Origin: Chloroflexota bacterium
GTDB lineage: Bacteria > Chloroflexota > Dehalococcoidia > Lucifugimonadales > UBA3495
NCBI GenBank assembly: GCA_009840135.1
Contig: VXOH01000185.1
Coordinates: forward strand, 1-48,081
DNA: 48,081 nt
Direction: 5' to 3'
Part shown: in pieces, positions 42,857-48,081 of the stretch
How positions within the stretch are numbered: position 1 is the first letter of the stretch
How the letters are laid out: each line of letters begins with the position of its first letter
Made by a program: the position numbers and the translations under genes
The notes under the pieces: model-generated
The model's input: the letters and a program-made list of their open reading frames with translations, nothing else
What the model was told of the DNA's origin: nothing
The model's database searches: none

Positions 42857-44032
42857 ATGCCTATTTTGGAAAAGACAACGGGAAGAATTCGCTTGGGACG
42901 GATGTATGCCTTTTTGGCGTTAAGTATGGTGGGGCTCTTCTTAATGGCGTGTTCGTCCCAGGCTGGTCCGCCGGACTCTATTGGCGACCGACCGGTAGCG
43001 ACCCATCAGCCGTCGGAAACTGCGCAGGTTGACCGGAATACGGCGGTTTCACTCGTTGGGCCGTCAGGCAACGCAACTGAATGGGACTCGCCCGGTGATG
43101 CCAGGTTTGCCCTCATTGGCAGCGGCGTAAGTGGAGAAAATGCATCTGGTGGATTCAGGAACTCGGCCTACTCGCTGTCAACCGGCGAATCGGGCAGCGT
43201 TGGCATATTTGCTTCAGGCACGGGCAAAGCCACCTCAGCCCCGGACCTGGCAATCCTGCGTCTGGGAGTACAAGACCTGGCTAACACCGTTGGAGAGGCC
43301 CGAACGGCCGCCGCGACCGCTATGACATCGGTCATAGAATCCCTGAAGGAAGACGGCGTTGAGGAGAAGGACATTCAAACCGGCCGTTACAGCATTCAGC
43401 CCCGTTACACCGGCAGAGAGGTGACTCGCTGCGTGCAGGTAGAGTCTGAGGAGACGGAAGAGAGTCAGATGGACCCCACTCCTACGCCCGAGGGCACAAC
43501 GTCAGTTCAAGGCGGTGAGACGAGCGAATCCGCCGCGGCAGAGGAATGTTATCAGGAGTACATATCGGTCATTACCGGGTACGAAGTCAGTAACAATGTC
43601 ACAGTGCTGGTTCGCGACCTGGAAAGCATTGACGATGTTATTGACGGAGCAGTTGAAGCCGGCGGGGATTCCATTCGATTTAATGGCCTGTCTTTTACTC
43701 TGGAAGACTCCACCGATCTGATGGAGGATGCGCGCGCCAAGGCTGTAGCGGACCTGAAGGACAAAGCTGGTCAATTGGCAACCCTCGGCGGTGTCGAGTT
43801 GGGGGACATAGTGTACCTGTCGGAAACCACCCCGTCGGTTGCGCCCGTGGTTCGGGCGGAATTTGCCCTGGCCAAGGCCTCGTTTGACGAAGGAGCGGGC
43901 GTTTCAACCCCTGTTTCCCCGGGTGAAGTCACGGTACAGGTGCAAGTTAACGGTCAATACCTGATTATCTACCCCGTAGAAGCGGAAACCGCCGAAGAAA
44001 ACTCAGACGGTGAGCAGGGCGGGGGCAGCTAA
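42857..44032 (+). CDS. SIMPL-domain (DUF541) lipoprotein
   Basis: A 391-residue exported protein: hydrophobic signal and lipobox LMAC with the lipidated Cys at residue 32. The mature part holds a SIMPL/DUF541 domain, with FASGTGKATSAPDLAILRLG, then AMTSVIESLKEDGVEEKDIQT, YEVSNNVTVLVRDL, and a central Glu/Thr-rich insert (about residues 200-230). SIMPL proteins are periplasmic or surface proteins of unknown mechanism. The start ATG 42857 has GGAGG six bases upstream; a frame open further upstream overlaps the anti-sigma end. Being 91 bases after the anti-sigma, it may belong to the same regulon. Confidence 0.85.
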   Translation: MPILEKTTGRIRLGRMYAFLALSMVGLFLMACSSQAGPPDSIGDRPVATHQPSETAQVDRNTAVSLVGPSGNATEWDSPGDARFALIGSGVSGENASGGFRNSAYSLSTGESGSVGIFASGTGKATSAPDLAILRLGVQDLANTVGEARTAAATAMTSVIESLKEDGVEEKDIQTGRYSIQPRYTGREVTRCVQVESEETEESQMDPTPTPEGTTSVQGGETSESAAAEECYQEYISVITGYEVSNNVTVLVRDLESIDDVIDGAVEAGGDSIRFNGLSFTLEDSTDLMEDARAKAVADLKDKAGQLATLGGVELGDIVYLSETTPSVAPVVRAEFALAKASFDEGAGVSTPVSPGEVTVQVQVNGQYLIIYPVEAETAEENSDGEQGGGS

Positions 44033-44201
44033 GGCTTTCGTAGGTGGTGCAATGACGTACCCGCCGGAAAGTTGGGGCATCAGTGGACCGGTAGTTACAG
44101 GTTTCTCTCAACCTTCATGCCAATGGGGTTCAAGTGAAGAAGCCTTGAGGATTCAGGTTGGCAAGAGGTGACGCTTCAGGTGGCGGACCGGTCCGATAAG
44201 G

Positions 44202-44230
44202 TTGCTTTGGCGTTATTACAGACTTAGAAT
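44202..44230 (+). promoter_or_regulatory. Promoter-like element before dcd
   Basis: TTGCTT, a 17-base spacer and TAGAAT. The predicted start falls within the hairpin just downstream. Confidence 0.4.
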
Positions 44231-44232
44231 CG

Positions 44233-44264
44233 CAGTGGCCCCAAATTCCCGGGGCCACTGTTTC
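44233..44264 (+). terminator. Terminator-like hairpin before dcd
   Basis: CAGTGGCCCC / GGGGCCACTG (44233-44242, 44251-44260), a 10-bp perfect stem with an eight-base loop, followed only by TTTC. It ends the SIMPL gene transcript or lies at the 5' end of the dcd transcript. Confidence 0.6.
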
Positions 44265-44359
44265 TGCGTATCGGATTCGCCTCGACCTGGGGCAAGCCTT
44301 TTAGGCGAATCTGTGGATGACGGGTTGCAGTGAATCTAAGGAGACAACATTCTCCACCC

Positions 44360-44944
44360 ATGGTATTGAGTGACAGGTCAATCAAGGAAGCGCTATCCGA
44401 GGGCAGGGTAGTCATAGAACCTCTGGATGCCTCCGACATCCAGCCGGCAAGTGTTGACCTTCACCTTGACCGGAAGATTCTTGTATTCGGGAACCATCAG
44501 CGGCCCTACATTGATGTCAAGGAGAGCCTGGAAAATCTGAGCCAACTGGTACAGATTCCCGACAATGAACCCTTCATACTCCATCCCGGGGATTTTGTCC
44601 TGGGCAGCACGGTGGAGCATATTGAGCTGCCGGAAGACCTGGTGGCCCGGCTGGAGGGCAAGAGTTCCCTGGGTCGGATAGGACTGGTAATTCACTCGAC
44701 GGCCGGATTTGTCGACCCCGGCTGGAAGGGCAACCTTACCCTGGAACTGAGCAACTTGGCCAGGTTGCCGATAACCCTTTACTACGGCATGAAAATCGGC
44801 CAGATTTCATTCCTTTCCCTCACCACCCCGGCCGAGCGTCTCTACGGTTCCGAGTCCCTGGGGAGCAAATACCAGGGCCAGGTCGAGCCTACAGCCAGCC
44901 GATTCCACCGGGATTTCGGTTCGGCCGGCGGGTCCGCCGACTGA
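44360..44944 (+). CDS. dcd: dCTP deaminase, possibly bifunctional with dUTPase activity
   Basis: A 194-residue trimeric deaminase of the dUTPase fold converting dCTP to dUTP. VLSDRSIKEAL opens the family, followed by IQPASVDLHLD, ARLEGKSSLGRIGL, IHSTAGFVDPGWKGNLTLELSN and YYGMKIGQISF. The Lys in GKSS and the ARLEGKSSLGR(I/L)GL pattern are as in the M. tuberculosis-type bifunctional dCTP deaminase/dUTPase, so it may release dUMP directly. The ATG at 44360 matches family N-termini; an upstream GTG at 44330 is possible. It lies 50 bases before ribD. Confidence 0.92.
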   Translation: MVLSDRSIKEALSEGRVVIEPLDASDIQPASVDLHLDRKILVFGNHQRPYIDVKESLENLSQLVQIPDNEPFILHPGDFVLGSTVEHIELPEDLVARLEGKSSLGRIGLVIHSTAGFVDPGWKGNLTLELSNLARLPITLYYGMKIGQISFLSLTTPAERLYGSESLGSKYQGQVEPTASRFHRDFGSAGGSAD

Positions 44945-44994
44945 AATGCAAACTTCCGTGCACGTTTGAGGTTTGAGGACCGGTTAGAGCCACC

Positions 44995-46098
44995 ATGATC
45001 GAATCTTCCCCTATGGAACGGGCGCTTTCTCTTGCCAGAAGGGCGCTGGGAACCACCAGCCCCAACCCGGCGGTGGGGGCGGTTGTGGTCCGGGATGGCA
45101 TCGTGGTGGGCGAGGGCCATACTCAGCCGCCCGGCCAAAGCCACGCAGAAATCGGCGCCCTTACCCAGAGTGGCGCCCTGGCCAAGGGAGCCACCCTCTA
45201 CACAACCCTCGAACCCTGCTGCCACTTTGGCCGCACTCCGCCCTGTACCGACGCCATAATCGCCTCCGGTGTGGCCCGGGTGGTGTCGGCGGCTATTGAC
45301 CCCAACCCACTGGTGGCCGGGCGGGGGCTTCGGGCGCTCCGCGATGCGGGTATAGACGCGGAGCACCAACCTCTGGCTGCCGCTGAAGAGCTATACGAAG
45401 CTTTCGGGAAGCACATCAGAACGGGCCTTCCCTTCGTAGTCGCCAAGTTTGCCATGAGCCTGGACGGTAAAATCGCCACCTATACCGGGGATTCGAAGTG
45501 GGTGACCGGGCCGCTGGCCAGGCAGGAAGTCCATCGCATGCGCCGGGAGTGCGACGCCATTATGGTCGGCATTAACACGGTGCTGGCGGACGATCCCCAG
45601 CTTACGGCCCGGGACGAGAATGGTGCGCCCCTGGGCCGACAGCCGCTTAGGGTAATTCTTGACAGCCATTGCAGAACATCGCCCGAAGCGCGAGTGCTGG
45701 GGGAACCGGGAGAGACGCTGGTAGTATCTTCTTCAGAAGCCGGCCTGGGCCAAAGGGAGAACCTGGTCAGGGCGGGCGCTGAAGTCTGGACGGGCTCCCT
45801 GGAGTCGCCAGGAATGATTGATATTAACGAGGTCCTGGCTGAACTGGGGCACCGGGGAGTGGTGAGCCTGCTGGTGGAGGGCGGTGGCATCACCCTGGGA
45901 ACCTTGTTCGATTTGGGGCTTGTGGACAAGGTCCAAGTATTCATTGCCCCGGTGATTATTGGCGGCAACGAGGCCGCTTCGCCTATAGAAGGTCACGGGC
46001 CCGAGTATATGTCCCAGGCGTGGCGGGTGAATAACACCCGTATTGCACAGTTTGGTCCCGACTGGCTAATAACGGGTTATCCCAACCGAAATGTTTAG
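44995..46098 (+). CDS. ribD: Riboflavin biosynthesis bifunctional deaminase/reductase
   Basis: A 367-residue enzyme: N-terminal deaminase with HAE (about residue 50) and the zinc motif PCCHFGRTPPCTDA near residue 80, and a C-terminal reductase with KFAMSLDGKIATYTGDSKWVTG and GGGITLGTLFDLGLVD. The length is normal. ATG 44995; an alternative is the ATG at 45013 (MERALSLARR). It is the first gene of the ribD-ribE-ribBA cluster. No FMN riboswitch is seen upstream. Confidence 0.95.
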   Translation: MIESSPMERALSLARRALGTTSPNPAVGAVVVRDGIVVGEGHTQPPGQSHAEIGALTQSGALAKGATLYTTLEPCCHFGRTPPCTDAIIASGVARVVSAAIDPNPLVAGRGLRALRDAGIDAEHQPLAAAEELYEAFGKHIRTGLPFVVAKFAMSLDGKIATYTGDSKWVTGPLARQEVHRMRRECDAIMVGINTVLADDPQLTARDENGAPLGRQPLRVILDSHCRTSPEARVLGEPGETLVVSSSEAGLGQRENLVRAGAEVWTGSLESPGMIDINEVLAELGHRGVVSLLVEGGGITLGTLFDLGLVDKVQVFIAPVIIGGNEAASPIEGHGPEYMSQAWRVNNTRIAQFGPDWLITGYPNRNV

Positions 46099-46110
46099 CG
46101 AGTATTGTTT

Positions 46111-46686
46111 ATGTTCACCGGAATAGTTGAGGAAGTTGGCGAAGTAAAAAATTGCCAGGACTTTGGAATGACAATCGAGGCGGGAGGAGTTCTGGAAGAC
46201 CTGAAGCTGGGGGACAGCATGGCGGTCAACGGGACGTGCCTCACCGTCGTGGAATTTGGAGGCGGTCAGTTCCGCGTGGACCTGGCTCCGGAAACCTTGC
46301 GCCGAACTTCGCTGGGGCAGCTGTCGGAAGGCAACCGGGTCAACCTGGAACGCCCCCTGGCGGTGAGCGATCGGCTGGGTGGTCACATTGTTCAGGGGCA
46401 TGTTGATGGCACCGGCCGAATTACTTCCGTCCGTCCCGAGGGAGACTGTTTCATCATTCGGATAGGTGCGCCCAAGCGCCTGATGCCCTACATAGTTGAG
46501 AAGGGCTTTATCGCGGTGGAAGGCATAAGCCTCACGGTGGTGAAGAAAGGGGCTGCATCGTTTACGGTTTCTGTGATACCATACACGCTCTCAAATACTA
46601 ATCTACAGGAAAAATCGGTAGGGCACAGGGTGAACCTTGAAGTTGACATCCTGGCCAAGTATGTCGAGAGCCTGATGGCAAGGTGA
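46111..46686 (+). CDS. ribE: Riboflavin synthase, alpha subunit
   Basis: A 191-residue enzyme that dismutates two lumazines to riboflavin. It has the tandem lumazine-binding repeats: MFTGIVEEVGEV, GDSMAVNGTCLTVV, then GGHIVQGHVDGTG and AVEGISLTVVKKG. The start ATG 46111 fits the conserved MFTGIVEE N-terminus; the frame is open two codons upstream. It follows ribD after 12 bases. Confidence 0.95.
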   Translation: MFTGIVEEVGEVKNCQDFGMTIEAGGVLEDLKLGDSMAVNGTCLTVVEFGGGQFRVDLAPETLRRTSLGQLSEGNRVNLERPLAVSDRLGGHIVQGHVDGTGRITSVRPEGDCFIIRIGAPKRLMPYIVEKGFIAVEGISLTVVKKGAASFTVSVIPYTLSNTNLQEKSVGHRVNLEVDILAKYVESLMAR

Positions 46687-46779
46687 TTCAGGGATTCAGG
46701 ACGGGGGAAAGAGGACGGGAGGCGTAGGTCCGAGTCAGGCGGCTACCGGCTCGGTTTTAGAAGGAGACGGTCAAGAATT

Positions 46780-47988
46780 ATGCCTCTGGTAAGCATGGAA
46801 GAGGCCCTTGCTGACCTCAAAGCAGGGAAATTCCTGATAGTAGTTGATGACGAGAAGCGGGAGAACGAAGGCGACCTGGTGATTGCCGCCGAAATGGTTA
46901 CGCCCGCTGCGGTGAACTTCCTCGTCACCCATGGTCGGGGGTTGGTGTGCATGCCCATGAAGGAAGACCGGCTCAAGGAATTGGGTATTGAACTGATTGA
47001 GAGCGACCACGCCGTCCATGATATGCCCACGGCGTTCACAATGTCGGTGGACTACAAGGTGGGTACTACCACCGGGATTTCCGCCGGCGACCGCGCCGCT
47101 ACGATCCGTGCTCTCATTGATCCGGAATCCAGGCCCGACGAGTTTTCCCGGCCCGGTCACCTTTTCCCCCTCCAATATCACCCCGGCGGCGTGCTGGTTC
47201 GGCCGGGCCACACCGAGGCTATCGTTGACCTTTGCGAAATCGCCGGCTTGTATCCGGCCGGGGTAGTCTGCGAAATAATGAACGACGATGGTTCCATGTC
47301 GCGGTTGCCGGACCTGGAGACCTTTGCCGCCCAGCATGGCCTGAATATTCTCAGCATCGCCCAGATTGGCGCCCACCGGAAACGCCATGAGGTGCAGGTT
47401 AGAAGGGTCGCGGAAGCCCGCATGCCCACCAAGTTCGGGGAGTTCCGGGTGTTCGCCTACAGCAGCCCGCTGGACAGCGGTGAGCATATTGCCCTGACCA
47501 TTGGTGATTGGACTGGGGACGAACCTGTCTTGACACGTATTCACAGCGAATGCATGACCGGCGATGTTTTCGGCAGCATGAGGTGTGATTGCGGTGAACA
47601 ATTGGAGCTTGCTCTAAGCAAACTTGGGCAGGAAGGCAAGGGAGCCTTGCTGTACATGAGGCAGGAAGGCCGGGGCATTGGCCTTCACAACAAGATCAAG
47701 GCCTATTCCCTGCAGGACGGTGGACTCGACACAGTCGAAGCCAACCAGGCCCTGGGATTTGACATTGACATGCGCCACTACGGTGTCGGGGTTAAAATCC
47801 TGGCGGATCTTGGGATAAGGAAGGTGAGGCTTTTGACTAACAATCCCAAGAAGCTGGTGGGCCTTTCCGGTTCAGAGATAGAAGTGGTGGAGCGAGTGGA
47901 GGTAGAGGTGCCTCCCAATGACGAGAACCGGGAATACCTGGAGACCAAGCGCCTTCGCATGGGCCACATCCTGGGGTCATGTTCCTGA
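46780..47988 (+). CDS. ribBA: Bifunctional DHBP synthase / GTP cyclohydrolase II
   Basis: A 402-residue fusion enzyme. Residues ~1-200 are 3,4-dihydroxy-2-butanone-4-phosphate synthase (VDDEKRENEGDLVIAAE, FLVTHGRGLVCMP, HDMPTAFTMSVDY); residues ~205-402 are GTP cyclohydrolase II with zinc ligands in SECMTGDVFGSMRCDCG and YMRQEGRGIGLHNKIKAYSL. The start ATG 46780 has AGGAG about 13 bases upstream. The preceding 93-base gap shows no FMN riboswitch. ribH would be expected next, beyond the window. Confidence 0.96.
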   Translation: MPLVSMEEALADLKAGKFLIVVDDEKRENEGDLVIAAEMVTPAAVNFLVTHGRGLVCMPMKEDRLKELGIELIESDHAVHDMPTAFTMSVDYKVGTTTGISAGDRAATIRALIDPESRPDEFSRPGHLFPLQYHPGGVLVRPGHTEAIVDLCEIAGLYPAGVVCEIMNDDGSMSRLPDLETFAAQHGLNILSIAQIGAHRKRHEVQVRRVAEARMPTKFGEFRVFAYSSPLDSGEHIALTIGDWTGDEPVLTRIHSECMTGDVFGSMRCDCGEQLELALSKLGQEGKGALLYMRQEGRGIGLHNKIKAYSLQDGGLDTVEANQALGFDIDMRHYGVGVKILADLGIRKVRLLTNNPKKLVGLSGSEIEVVERVEVEVPPNDENREYLETKRLRMGHILGSCS

Positions 47989-47990
47989 TT

Positions 47991-48016
47991 TCGGTTCTGT
48001 TTAGTTTTGCGGGGTA
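47991..48016. repeat. Right copy of the 26-bp inverted repeat
   Basis: Exact reverse complement of 29-54, starting two bases after the ribBA stop and overlapping the -35 region of the promoter at 48000-48028. Both copies point outwards from the window. Confidence 0.85.
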
Positions 48017-48028
48017 ATATGCTATGAT
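48000..48028 (+). promoter_or_regulatory. Promoter at the window end, overlapping the 26-bp repeat
   Basis: TTTAGT, a 17-base spacer and TATGAT with a TG before it (TGCTATGAT, extended -10). It points towards the hairpin 48047-48077. Confidence 0.4.
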
Positions 48029-48046
48029 CCCTGGCATCTTAAACCA

Positions 48047-48077
48047 CTAGCCCCACCGCTGTAACGGTGGGGACTAG
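48047..48077 (+). ncRNA. Hairpin at the 3' end, possible start of a structured RNA
   Basis: CTAG-CCCCACCG, a six-base loop CTGTAA and CGGTGGGG-A-CTAG form a 12-bp stem with a one-base bulge, just downstream of a promoter-like element. There is no T-run, so it is not a terminator. The window ends four bases later, and the RNA class cannot be named. An ordinary leader structure is possible. Confidence 0.35.
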
Positions 48078-48081
48078 GGCG

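Larger units (their letters stand above)
44033..44359. other. Intergenic region before dcd
   Basis: About 330 bases with no gene. It contains the promoter-like element 44202-44230 and the hairpin 44233-44264. Confidence 0.6.

Noticed and set aside
46687-46779. FMN riboswitch before ribBA
   Set aside because: The conserved FMN-box bases are not present in this 93-base gap or in the gap before ribD.
1-48081. tRNA, rRNA and CRISPR arrays
   Set aside because: I looked for T-arm GGTTCGA-type strings with acceptor pairing and for regularly spaced repeats; none could be supported by eye, apart from the tRNA-3'-like fragment near 2890-2905.

Overview
The window is a 48 kb bacterial chromosomal segment of fairly high G+C, with a lower-G+C left end. 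Many genes start with TTG behind good Shine-Dalgarno sequences. The gene content (a CoxL/M/S-type molybdenum hydroxylase, LutABC, AbgB-like M20 hydrolases, a GldG/DUF4340 ABC cassette, MoxR-VWA, EndoQ, SelA) best fits an uncultured Chloroflexota, probably Dehalococcoidia (SAR202-like). This is an inference from gene content and protein style; no rRNA or tRNA marker is present to confirm it.

Layout. 1-2930 looks like the right end of an integrated element: sparse small genes (a HTH protein, an AlpA/excisionase-like protein, a zinc-knuckle protein), then short direct repeats, a tRNA/tmRNA-3'-end-like sequence and a strong terminator. 3050-6994 (minus) is a three-subunit molybdenum hydroxylase operon (FAD, 2Fe-2S, molybdopterin subunits) behind a good promoter. 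7614-11406 (plus) is lutABC (lactate-type oxidation) followed by an MNT/HEPN pair. 11432-12574 (minus) is a glycerate kinase, divergent from two tandem M20 amidohydrolases (12834-15514). 15633-19364 (minus) holds a CTP-type polyprenol/DAG kinase-like membrane protein, a lipoprotein, a cysteine desulfurase and an M50 protease with CBS domains. 20019-21393 (minus) is speB-speD, with an attenuator-like hairpin in the speD leader. It is divergent from an ABC-2/GldG/DUF4340 cassette (21602-26414) and cinA (26616-27860).

28028-33427 (minus) is a tightly packed operon coaE - MoxR ATPase - Nudix (CoA pyrophosphatase-like) - giant VWA protein. 33780-38243 (minus) carries a RimI-like acetyltransferase, EndoQ, an alpha/beta hydrolase lacking its nucleophile, and selA. 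38715-44032 (plus) has a small secreted protein, an acyl-CoA dehydrogenase, and a sigma/anti-sigma/SIMPL-lipoprotein group in which the ECF sigma factor carries an N-terminal Cys/His knuckle. 44360-47988 (plus) is dcd and the riboflavin genes ribD-ribE-ribBA, then a promoter and a hairpin that may begin an RNA gene cut by the window end.

How it works together: the organism appears to oxidise small organic acids (LutABC, glycerate kinase, molybdenum hydroxylase, acyl-CoA dehydrogenase), hydrolyse amide-linked substrates, make polyamines and flavins, and use selenocysteine (SelA). The most unusual sequence-level signals are a perfect 26-bp inverted repeat close to both ends of the window, the structured leaders between speD and the ABC cassette, the zinc-knuckle ECF sigma system, the MoxR-VWA pair embedded between CoA genes, and two probable pseudoenzymes (MNT and alpha/beta hydrolase).
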